Below are positions 44,671 through 51,918 of a stretch of 64,000 nt of DNA, in pieces; position 1 is the stretch's first letter; each line of letters opens with the position of its first letter. Made by a program: the position numbers and the translations under genes. This stretch comes from Bacteroidales bacterium (GTDB taxonomy: Bacteria; Bacteroidota; Bacteroidia; Bacteroidales; P3): assembly GCA_009785425.1 (NCBI GenBank), contig WQWI01000001.1:1-64000 (forward strand), written 5' to 3'. The notes under the pieces are model-generated. The model made no database searches. It was given only the letters and a program-made list of their open reading frames with translations, and was not told the DNA's origin.

Positions 44671-44706
44671 ATCGCTCTCTAACGGTTTTTAATTTTGTCA
44701 GTTTGA
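44634..44706 (-). ncRNA. Short minus-strand RNA overlapping the 3' end of the 44179 gene
   Basis: From the promoter at 44712-44743 a minus-strand transcript of about 70 nt would end at the stem formed by ACCGTTAG (44641-44648) and CTAACGGT (44679-44686), followed by seven T on that strand. It overlaps the last 37 bases of the gene in antisense. The stem also has T on the plus side, so it may serve both strands as a terminator; a mere bidirectional terminator is the alternative. Confidence 0.45.
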
Positions 44707-44711
44707 CATCA

Positions 44712-44743
44712 CAAAGTTACAATAAATTTTCCAGACAAGCAAA
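44712..44743 (-). promoter_or_regulatory. Minus-strand promoter facing the 44179 gene
   Basis: TTTG (44740-44743), 20 bases and TAACTTTG (44712-44719) on the minus strand form a full consensus with no coding frame behind it. It is the same design as 6650-6681. Confidence 0.7.
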
Positions 44744-44762
44744 TTTATTTCGTTTTTTTTCG

Positions 44763-44770
44763 TATCTTTG
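44763..44770 (+). promoter_or_regulatory. -7 promoter element (TATCTTTG) for prmA
   Basis: A plus-strand TATCTTTG 42 bases before the TTG start of prmA. The -33 element is not clear. Confidence 0.65.
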
Positions 44771-44812
44771 CAGAAAGCATGCTATAATTGACAATCTACA
44801 AAAATCAACCCT

Positions 44813-45640
44813 TTGCAATACACCGAACTAAATATCACCCACCACCAGGAGCCGATACAAACCGAAATCCTGATTGCAGAACTCGGCGAATTGGGGTTTG
44901 ACAGTTTTGTGGAAAACCCCAATGAACTGTTGGCGTATATTCCTTCGGAAAATTTCATAAAAGATGCGGTTTTAGATTTGCTGGGACGCACACCAAGAAT
45001 AGATAAATTCAAAATCAAGGAAATAGAGGAACAAAACTGGAATTCTGTTTGGGAAAGTAGTTACGAGCCTGTGCGTTTCGACAATTTTTGTAATATTCGT
45101 GCACCGTTTCACGAGCCTGTTTCGGACGTCAAATTTGACTTGATTATTGAGCCAAAAATGTCGTTCGGAACTGCTCATCACGAAACAACATCGCTGATGA
45201 TCGAGTGGTTGAAAACTGAGCCTGTCAAAGAAAAACGAGTTTTGGATATGGGCTGTGGAACAGGAGTTTTAGCGATTTTAGCAAAAAAATTAGGAGCAGA
45301 GTTTGTAGAAGCCATTGACAACGACGAATGGGCTTTTGAAAACACCAAAGAAAATATCCTGCGAAACAAAACTCTGGAAATCATAGTAGAATTAGGCGAT
45401 GCCGAAAACCTGAACGGAAAGAAATTCGATTTAATCATTGCGAATATCAATCGCAATATCTTAATCCGAGACATGCCGATGTATGAGAAAACGATGTCAA
45501 AAAATGCCGTTATTTTGTTGAGCGGATTTTACAAATCGGATTTAGATGCTGTTTCGAAATCCTGTATTGACAACGGTTTGCAATATGTTTCACATCTAGA
45601 GAAAAACAATTGGGTAGCAGCCAAATTTGTAAAAGTTTAA
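44813..45640 (+). CDS. prmA: Ribosomal protein L11 methyltransferase
   Basis: Methylates lysines and the N-terminus of ribosomal protein L11 with S-adenosylmethionine. The 275-residue protein has an N-terminal substrate domain and a class I methyltransferase core: FGTAHHETTSLMIEWL, VLDMGCGTGVLAILA (motif I) and DLIIANINRNIL (the N-P-P-Y-like N-I-N region). The start must be the TTG at 44813: an in-frame TGA lies at 44789-44791 and no ATG or GTG intervenes. Confidence 0.92.
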   Translation: MQYTELNITHHQEPIQTEILIAELGELGFDSFVENPNELLAYIPSENFIKDAVLDLLGRTPRIDKFKIKEIEEQNWNSVWESSYEPVRFDNFCNIRAPFHEPVSDVKFDLIIEPKMSFGTAHHETTSLMIEWLKTEPVKEKRVLDMGCGTGVLAILAKKLGAEFVEAIDNDEWAFENTKENILRNKTLEIIVELGDAENLNGKKFDLIIANINRNILIRDMPMYEKTMSKNAVILLSGFYKSDLDAVSKSCIDNGLQYVSHLEKNNWVAAKFVKV

Positions 45641-45661
45641 GATTTTTTACCAAGTAGCAAG

Positions 45662-45709
45662 GAGATTCCTCGACTTCGCATACTTCGTATGCTCTGCTCG
45701 GAATGACAG
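45662..45709. repeat. Intergenic repeat (GAGATTCCTCG ... CGGAATGACAG)
   Basis: An imperfect palindrome with the inner stem GCATACTTCGTATGC. The outer ends recall the ATTCCC/GGGAAT family in a degenerate form. It lies in the 266-base gap between prmA and the 1513-residue gene. Confidence 0.6.
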
Positions 45710-45726
45710 TGCTTGATGGGAAAGAT

Positions 45727-45765
45727 AGGGACTGGGTGAGCGGCGAAGCTGCTCACCCAGTCCCT
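45727..45765. terminator. 15-bp hairpin followed by a T tract after prmA
   Basis: AGGGACTGGGTGAGC (45727-45741) pairs exactly with GCTCACCCAGTCCCT (45751-45765) around GGCGAAGCT, and CGATCTCTCTTTTTT follows. It is placed to end prmA transcription, although it may have arrived as a repeat. Confidence 0.65.
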
Positions 45766-45786
45766 CGATCTCTCTTTTTTATGTGT

Positions 45787-45816
45787 CGTCATCCCGAGCC
45801 GCAGGCGAGGGATCTG
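45787..45816. repeat. Repeat CGTCATCCCGAGC...GCGAGGGATCTG, intergenic copy
   Basis: A 30-base unit with imperfect dyad (ATCCC/GGGAT). The same unit, 28 bases long, is inside the T9SS protein gene at 61382-61409. Confidence 0.75.
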
Positions 45817-45883
45817 ATTGTGATTGACCGTTCGCTATGTGAAAATGTGCGAATAGAACTTGTCGAAATTTCGTTTTTTTTCG

Positions 45884-45891
45884 TATCTTTG
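45884..45891 (+). promoter_or_regulatory. -7 promoter element (TATCTTTG) for the 1513-residue gene
   Basis: The element lies 15 bases before ATG 45907; CTTGT about 20 bases further upstream is a weak -33 match. Confidence 0.65.
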
Positions 45892-45906
45892 TATTGGTGA
45901 AAAATC

Positions 45907-48900
45907 ATGAAACGCATTCTGATCATATTTCTTTGTGTATTATTCGGAATAAACTCTCTGAAATCTCAGCGTTTTAGAGAGTTTTCGCCGGACATCACGG
46001 TTTTTAATGAGGAAGCTAAGCGATTTTTTTTGACGGATCGCAATGCGGATCGGCGAACGCAAGCCCGTGTTGTTGCACTTGTTGATGAATTTTCACCATT
46101 TTTCCATATGCTGACCGATGCAGATCAAAAAGCATTTTTAGAAATGAGCAATGCCGCACTACGAGCAAATATGCGCCCGTTCCCGACATTTGAAAATTTA
46201 CTCCGTGCGACAATCAATTTTTTCGAAAACGACCAAACCTCGGTAAGTTTTAATAACTACATCAGGGCTCTGACCTGTATCGCCAAACGTCGCAGATTGC
46301 GAGACTTCGACTTGCTGCTCGAAAGCACAAATCGTATGTTTGAAACCGGATTTTTACACGAAAGTTTATCCGTGAGATGGAAAATTGACGGTACAGGTTC
46401 GTTTGAATATATAGACGAAAATCAAAGTCCACGTTTTGTGTTTTTGGAAACAAATTTGATTGGTTACGCACACAACGATAGCACAAGGATTCACTCCACA
46501 CGCGGGGCATTTTACCCATTAACCCACACGTGGCTTGGAGAGGGCGGGGTAGTTGATTTTACAAGAGCAGGATTCGACATCAGTGAAATGTTTGCTCAAC
46601 TCGATGTGTATGAAATTAACCTTCGAAGAGCAAGATTTGAAGCGGACTCTGTAGTTTTTTTTAACAGAATTTATTTTGAACAACCGTTGCTTGGAAGATT
46701 GGAAGAACGTATTTTAGCAAATGTCCGGCAAGGCGAAGCATCATATCCGAAATTTGTTTCATTCGCTCAGAGTTTGGTCATTAGAGATATTTTCGAAGGT
46801 GTGGATTTCGAAGGCCAATACACACAGGCCGGAAGTCGCGTTAGAAGTGGCGGTGGAGATGATTTTGCAACGCTGAGATTTCGACAAGGCGATCGAACAA
46901 TTTTAACTGTTTCTGCAAGAAATTTTTTGTTTGGAAGAAATCGAATATCGACCCGAATGGCGGAAGTTGTTATCCCGATTGGCGATGAAGAGATTCGACA
47001 TTTGGTTGCGGAAGTTCGATATGATGACACGCGTCGCGAATTGATTGTTTTACACCCGGAAATGAATGCATTCAGAACGCCAATCTACAACAGTTACCAC
47101 CAATTGGATATGTATGTCGAAGCCATATACTGGTCGTTAGATTCGTCGTTTATGGATTTTCGAATGTTGAGAATTCCGAACAATCTGGGAGTTGGCATAT
47201 TCGAATCCAAAAACTTTTTTTCGGAACACGATATGGAAGTGTTTTTACAACAAAGTAGAAATAACCCATTTCATCTTCTTCGTAGAATGTCGGACGAGCT
47301 TGGCACCAGAACGCTACAGCTTAGAGCGATTGCAGCTTTTTTTAGACAAGACATTGCACAAACCCGAATTATGCTTTTTCGAATGGCATCAATGGGATTT
47401 TTATACTACAACATCGAACGAGAAGAGGCAGAATTACGACCCAAATTGTTTCACTTTTTGTTATCTGCAGCAGAGCGTTCCGATTTTGATGTGCTCCGAA
47501 TTGTGTCTCGGCAAGTTGATGCTCCGAACGCACGACTCAACCTTGAAACAAGGGGTTTACAGATATTCGGTGTTGAACGAGTTGTTTTAAGTTTGGCACA
47601 AAACGTGTATGTGATTCCCGATGGACAAACTATTACGATGAAACGAAATCGCGATTTCTCATTCGACGGAACAGTTCGCAGTGGAAGATTTAATTTCATC
47701 GCAGAACGATGTTTTTTCGATTACGAAAATTTTACCATTTCGATGGACACCATCGAATCCATGACATTCTCTGTAAGGTACGGACAACCTGATGCTTTCG
47801 GAAATTTCCAAACACGAGCAGTCAATGCTTCAATTCAAGAATTGAGCGGTATGATTTTTATCGATAGTGCAACTAACCGATCCGGGCAAGAGCTGTTTCC
47901 GCATTTTCCGGTTTTTGAAAGTTTCCAAAATTCGTATGTTCGATTCGAAGACTCAACTATACAAAACGGTGTATATTTAGCCGAAAAATTTTATTTCACG
48001 GTTTATCCGTTTCGACTTGAAAACTTACATAATTTCGAGACCGAAAACATTAGATTTCCAGGACATTTGACGTCTGCGGGAATTTTCCCGACAATCTACG
48101 AAAACTTGGTTGTCATGCCGGATTTTTCACTGGGATTTACAACATTGCCTCCCGAAGGTTTTTGGGAAATTTACGGTGGGAGAGGGAAGTTTTTTGATAC
48201 GTTGAGATTGAGTAACGAAGGACTAATCGGTAGTGGAAAGATGGGCTTCATGACTTCGACAAGTTTGTCAGATCGGTTTATTTTTATGCCGGATTCCACA
48301 AATGCAATCATTCAAAGGTTTGGGGTGGAAGCACAAACGATAGGTCCGGAATTCCCGTTGGCACAAGGAGGGACAGCAGATTTGCATTGGCAACCGTATC
48401 AAGATTTGTTTTCAGTTACAAATAGAATTGACGGTTTTTCTGTATTCGATGATGAACTCAGATTTTTTGGCGAACTCATGCTTTCAAGCGGGGGAATGAT
48501 TGGAGATGGAACTGCCGTTTTCGAAAATAATTCTGAAATGAGCAGCGAAAAATTTACGATTCGAAACAGAGAATTATTTTCTGAGAATGTAGAGTTTGCA
48601 CTTAAAGGCAGAGATGGTCGAAGCATCGCAATTCAGTCGGAAAACTATATCGCTCACGTGAATTTCGATGCTCAAAGAGCCTATTTTGAAAGCAATGATC
48701 CAACTGTGTTTTTGGAGTTTCCGTACATTCAATTTTTGTGTTTTATCAATGAATTGGAATGGGACATGGCATCAAATATGGCTTACTTGAAAAACACACG
48801 CCGATCATCTTTTTCTAATGAACAGTTAGATGCTATGACTCTTCGTGAACTTGTTGCTATTGGCGACGATTTGCCGGGTTCTAAGTTTATATCTTTACAC

Positions 48901-50448
48901 CCCCGACAGGATTCTTTGACATTTATTTCGCCGCTTGCACAATACAATTTACAAACAAACGAATTGACTATTCAGCAAGTTCGCATTGTTTACACGGCAG
49001 ATATTGCCGTTCAGCCCAGCGAGGGAAATATCGTAATCGGACGAGATTCGGACATCCAACCTTTTGAAAACGCAAATCTTTTGGTGGATGTTTACAATCA
49101 GTTTTTTGATGTTTTTGATGCAACTGTTACGATTCACGGAGGACGCAGATTTACAGCAAGCGGAACGTTCAATTACGTTGATGCCGCAGGAGATGCTTTT
49201 CCTATGTTTTTCGAAAGATTAGCACCGAATCGATATGGAATCACAACGGGAACATCAACAATATACGAGGAAGATGATTTTTCATTAAGTCCTGCGTTTG
49301 GCTTTGCCGGACAAGTAACGATGAGAGCGAACGATCCGCTTTTACACTTTTCCGGAAACTCAATAATCAACCACATTTGCGAAGAAGAAGACGAACGCTC
49401 GTGGTTTAGCATCAACACACCGATAGACCCGGAAAACGTAAGAATACCGATTTCGGAAACGGTTACGAGAGGCGGACGAGAGGCGAGACGCACTGAAGGA
49501 ACAGGATTTTATATGAGTAATCGAGGCGATTTGTTTCCTGCGTTTTTCTCGCCGGTAAGAAGTGCGGATAGACCTGTACTGACGAGAACGGGAACATTGT
49601 TTTTCGACAACGAACAAAGGTCGTATATCATTGAGCCTACACAAGAAGAGAATGAGACGGGCTTGTTGGTATTTAATACGACAGACTGCACGTTTACCTT
49701 GCATGGAGCACCGGATTTTAACTTGGATTTAGGACGTGTGGGTTTTTGCAGTTTCGGTATGTTGCAACACAATTTTCGCTCTGGTTCGACAGTTTTTGAT
49801 GCCGTTATTGGACTGGATTTTTTCTTTGAGCAGAGGGCTTTGAACATACTTGTCAGAAATTTGGAATCTCTTGATGTTGGTGCAGAGCAGAGCACCGACA
49901 AATTTGTAAACTTTATCCGTTCTCAACTTCCTCGACAAGAAGCCGAACGTTTGGAAAGAGAAATCGGAATGTTTGGCTCTATTCGCAGACTGCCGTCAGA
50001 TCTTGAACGAACAATTCTTTTTTCAGATGTAAATTTGCAGTGGGACGAGGGGTCGAGATCGTTTGTTTCTGTTGGAAAATTAGGTGTTGCGGCTGTCGGT
50101 TCAACACAAATCAATCGCTCTGTCAATGGTATATTACAGGTCATAAGAAGTCCGAGAGGCGATGTGTTAAACCTTTATTTGGAAATTGCTCCAAGAATAT
50201 GGTTCTTCTTTTCTTACAGCGATGGTTTGATGCAGGCTATCTCGTCAGACGATGATTTCAACGATTTAATAACTTCTCAAAGGGCTTCGAACCGTAGGCT
50301 AAGAGGAGAAGGAAGAGGTAGGTACGAGTTCGGAATTTCCACATTGCGACACCGAAACCTGTTTTTGTCGAACATAAATCGCATCAGAGAAAGTCAGGCT
50401 GAATTTGATGAAGAGGAAGATACAGTGCCTCGCGGAAGACGACTATAG
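45907..50448 (+). CDS. Very large exported beta-rich protein, unrecognised
   Basis: This 1513-residue protein has a signal peptide (MKRILIIFLCVLFGINSLKSQ). The first ~500 residues are helical. The remainder alternates short strands with many Phe/Asp/Arg repeats such as LRFFGELMLSSGGMIGDGTAVFEN and FNYVDAAGDAFPMFF. This suggests stacked beta-sandwich or beta-jellyroll layers, as in periplasmic bridge or OstA-like proteins. The C-terminus (RIRESQAEFDEEEDTVPRGRRL) is charged, with no membrane segment and no T9SS signal. It is monocistronic with its own promoter. Bacteroidetes carry large unnamed exported proteins of this style; the function is not known to me. Confidence 0.75.
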   Translation: MKRILIIFLCVLFGINSLKSQRFREFSPDITVFNEEAKRFFLTDRNADRRTQARVVALVDEFSPFFHMLTDADQKAFLEMSNAALRANMRPFPTFENLLRATINFFENDQTSVSFNNYIRALTCIAKRRRLRDFDLLLESTNRMFETGFLHESLSVRWKIDGTGSFEYIDENQSPRFVFLETNLIGYAHNDSTRIHSTRGAFYPLTHTWLGEGGVVDFTRAGFDISEMFAQLDVYEINLRRARFEADSVVFFNRIYFEQPLLGRLEERILANVRQGEASYPKFVSFAQSLVIRDIFEGVDFEGQYTQAGSRVRSGGGDDFATLRFRQGDRTILTVSARNFLFGRNRISTRMAEVVIPIGDEEIRHLVAEVRYDDTRRELIVLHPEMNAFRTPIYNSYHQLDMYVEAIYWSLDSSFMDFRMLRIPNNLGVGIFESKNFFSEHDMEVFLQQSRNNPFHLLRRMSDELGTRTLQLRAIAAFFRQDIAQTRIMLFRMASMGFLYYNIEREEAELRPKLFHFLLSAAERSDFDVLRIVSRQVDAPNARLNLETRGLQIFGVERVVLSLAQNVYVIPDGQTITMKRNRDFSFDGTVRSGRFNFIAERCFFDYENFTISMDTIESMTFSVRYGQPDAFGNFQTRAVNASIQELSGMIFIDSATNRSGQELFPHFPVFESFQNSYVRFEDSTIQNGVYLAEKFYFTVYPFRLENLHNFETENIRFPGHLTSAGIFPTIYENLVVMPDFSLGFTTLPPEGFWEIYGGRGKFFDTLRLSNEGLIGSGKMGFMTSTSLSDRFIFMPDSTNAIIQRFGVEAQTIGPEFPLAQGGTADLHWQPYQDLFSVTNRIDGFSVFDDELRFFGELMLSSGGMIGDGTAVFENNSEMSSEKFTIRNRELFSENVEFALKGRDGRSIAIQSENYIAHVNFDAQRAYFESNDPTVFLEFPYIQFLCFINELEWDMASNMAYLKNTRRSSFSNEQLDAMTLRELVAIGDDLPGSKFISLHPRQDSLTFISPLAQYNLQTNELTIQQVRIVYTADIAVQPSEGNIVIGRDSDIQPFENANLLVDVYNQFFDVFDATVTIHGGRRFTASGTFNYVDAAGDAFPMFFERLAPNRYGITTGTSTIYEEDDFSLSPAFGFAGQVTMRANDPLLHFSGNSIINHICEEEDERSWFSINTPIDPENVRIPISETVTRGGREARRTEGTGFYMSNRGDLFPAFFSPVRSADRPVLTRTGTLFFDNEQRSYIIEPTQEENETGLLVFNTTDCTFTLHGAPDFNLDLGRVGFCSFGMLQHNFRSGSTVFDAVIGLDFFFEQRALNILVRNLESLDVGAEQSTDKFVNFIRSQLPRQEAERLEREIGMFGSIRRLPSDLERTILFSDVNLQWDEGSRSFVSVGKLGVAAVGSTQINRSVNGILQVIRSPRGDVLNLYLEIAPRIWFFFSYSDGLMQAISSDDDFNDLITSQRASNRRLRGEGRGRYEFGISTLRHRNLFLSNINRIRESQAEFDEEEDTVPRGRRL

Positions 50449-50488
50449 CACATGATATTGGTAGAAAAATGAGCCCCCTGCAATTTTA

Positions 50489-50521
50489 TTTGGTCAATTC
50501 CAAAAAAAAATTGTATCTTTG
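50489..50521 (+). promoter_or_regulatory. Promoter for the HEPN/MNT pair
   Basis: TTTG (50489-50492), 21 bases, TATCTTTG (50514-50521), 8 bases before the ATG at 50530. Confidence 0.8.
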
Positions 50522-50529
50522 CGGAAACT

Positions 50530-50916
50530 ATGGATAAGAAAGTCATCATAGAATCGTGGATTAATAGTTCCGACAAGGATTTTGCAACAATGAACGACAT
50601 GTACAAAACGAAGCATTATGATTGGGCTTTGTTTATGGGGCATTTGTGTCTTGAAAAATTGTTAAAGGCTGTTTATATCAAAAACACAAACGAAAATCCG
50701 CCGTTGATTCATGATTTGAGAAGACTTGCGGAGAAAGCAAACTTAACACTAACAGAGGAACAGCAAATCCGATTGGATAGTATTTCGCGATTTAACATCA
50801 GAGCTCGTTATGATGATCACAAACAAAGTTTCTATAAACTTTGTACGCTAAATTTTACCAATGAGTGGATGCAACAAATAAATGAATGTCGCTTATGGAT
50901 CAAACAACTGCTTTAA
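50530..50916 (+). CDS. HEPN-domain protein (toxin-like partner of MNT)
   Basis: This 128-residue helical protein has the HEPN pattern: DWALFMGHLCLEKLLKAVYI in the second helix, HDLRRLAEKA, and the R-x4-6-H RNase motif as R91-A-R-Y-D-D-H97. HEPN proteins paired with MNT act as RNases, or as targets that the MNT enzyme AMPylates. It overlaps the MNT gene by up to 31 bases. Confidence 0.85.
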   Translation: MDKKVIIESWINSSDKDFATMNDMYKTKHYDWALFMGHLCLEKLLKAVYIKNTNENPPLIHDLRRLAEKANLTLTEEQQIRLDSISRFNIRARYDDHKQSFYKLCTLNFTNEWMQQINECRLWIKQLL

Positions 50917-51209
50917 TAATTAGCCGAGATTATCTATTGCGTCTAAAATCCGATTTGGATTTCTCGGAGGCGTGGCTTTTTGGTTCTTATGCAAGAGGAA
51001 GTTCGCATGAAAATAGCGATATTGATATTGCTATAGTGATGAATGACAATTTGCCGATTTCGTTTGAAACAGAAGTTAAATTAATGACGATTCGAAAAGG
51101 CGAAGAAACGCTGATAGAACCTCATGTGTTTTCAAAACAAGACTTTAATCGTTCTGAGCCGTTGGTTGATGAAATCATGAAGTATGGCGTGCCGATTTAT
51201 TTGAAATAA
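50886..51209 (+). CDS. MNT-type minimal nucleotidyltransferase (antitoxin-like)
   Basis: This 107-residue protein has the pol-beta nucleotidyltransferase motif LFGSYARGSSHENSDIDIAI (about 32-50) with the G-S and D-x-D residues. MNT partners of HEPN toxins add AMP to the toxin or silence it. An alternative ATG at 50895 would shorten it by three residues. It is followed by a sirtuin gene after 10 bases, and the three genes are probably one transcript. Confidence 0.88.
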   Translation: MSLMDQTTALIISRDYLLRLKSDLDFSEAWLFGSYARGSSHENSDIDIAIVMNDNLPISFETEVKLMTIRKGEETLIEPHVFSKQDFNRSEPLVDEIMKYGVPIYLK

Positions 51210-51219
51210 CTTTTGCATC

Positions 51220-51903
51220 ATGAAAAAATTAGTTGTATTCACAGGAGCAGGAATCAGTGCTGAATCAGGAATTGCTACATTTCGAGCGAGCGACGGACTT
51301 TGGGCTAATTATCGCATCGAGGATGTTTGTACGCCGGAAGCGTTGCTAAATAACCGAGATGGAGTTATTGATTTTTACAATTTACGTCGCAAGGAGGTAC
51401 TGACCAAACAACCCAATGCTGCACATTTGGGTTTGAAAGAATTGGAAAAATACTTCGATGTGCAAATTATTACGCAAAATATTGATGATTTGCATGAACG
51501 AGCAGGAAGTAAGAATGTATTGCACATTCACGGCGAAATCCGGAAATTATGTAGCTCTCGCGATGTTTCACAAACTGTTGAACTTGATGGTTGGGAACAG
51601 AAGTTAGATACTCGGCATGCCGATGGCTCTTTGCTTCGCCCGTTTGTCGTGTTTTTTGGCGAACAAGTGCCTTTGCTTGAACGTGCGATAGACATCACTG
51701 CCGAAGCGGATATTTTTGTCGTGATTGGAACATCTTTGCAAGTTTATCCTGCTGCTTCACTGCTGCATTACACTCGTCCGAATGTCCTGATATATGTGAT
51801 TGATCCGAATGTTCCGGCGATCTCGTTAAAGCAAAATCCGTTGCATATTATTCAGAAGTCAGCAACGGAGGGAATCGTCGACTTGATAGAGACACTTAAA
51901 TAG
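51220..51903 (+). CDS. SIR2-family NAD-dependent protein deacylase lacking the zinc cysteines
   Basis: This 227-residue cytosolic enzyme removes acyl groups from lysines with NAD as co-substrate. GAGISAESGIATFR (9-22), TQNIDDLHERAG and the catalytic His in LHIHGEIRKL are all present, as are VVFFGEQVP and GTSLQVYPAA. Where sirtuins usually carry two C-x2-C pairs for zinc, this protein has only one Cys (LCSSRDVSQT). This is seen in a subset of bacterial sirtuins and may mean a different stabilised loop. Confidence 0.9.
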   Translation: MKKLVVFTGAGISAESGIATFRASDGLWANYRIEDVCTPEALLNNRDGVIDFYNLRRKEVLTKQPNAAHLGLKELEKYFDVQIITQNIDDLHERAGSKNVLHIHGEIRKLCSSRDVSQTVELDGWEQKLDTRHADGSLLRPFVVFFGEQVPLLERAIDITAEADIFVVIGTSLQVYPAASLLHYTRPNVLIYVIDPNVPAISLKQNPLHIIQKSATEGIVDLIETLK

Positions 51904-51918
51904 TGTGGTGAGGTTTTT

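Noticed and set aside
45670..45820. Attachment site or integrase target after prmA
   Set aside because: The palindromes are of the dispersed families, there is no tRNA or integrase, and no direct repeat brackets a block.
45703..45900. Open frame of 65 codons on the plus strand
   Set aside because: It runs through the hairpin and repeat DNA between prmA and the next gene and has no family resemblance; it follows from the repeats.
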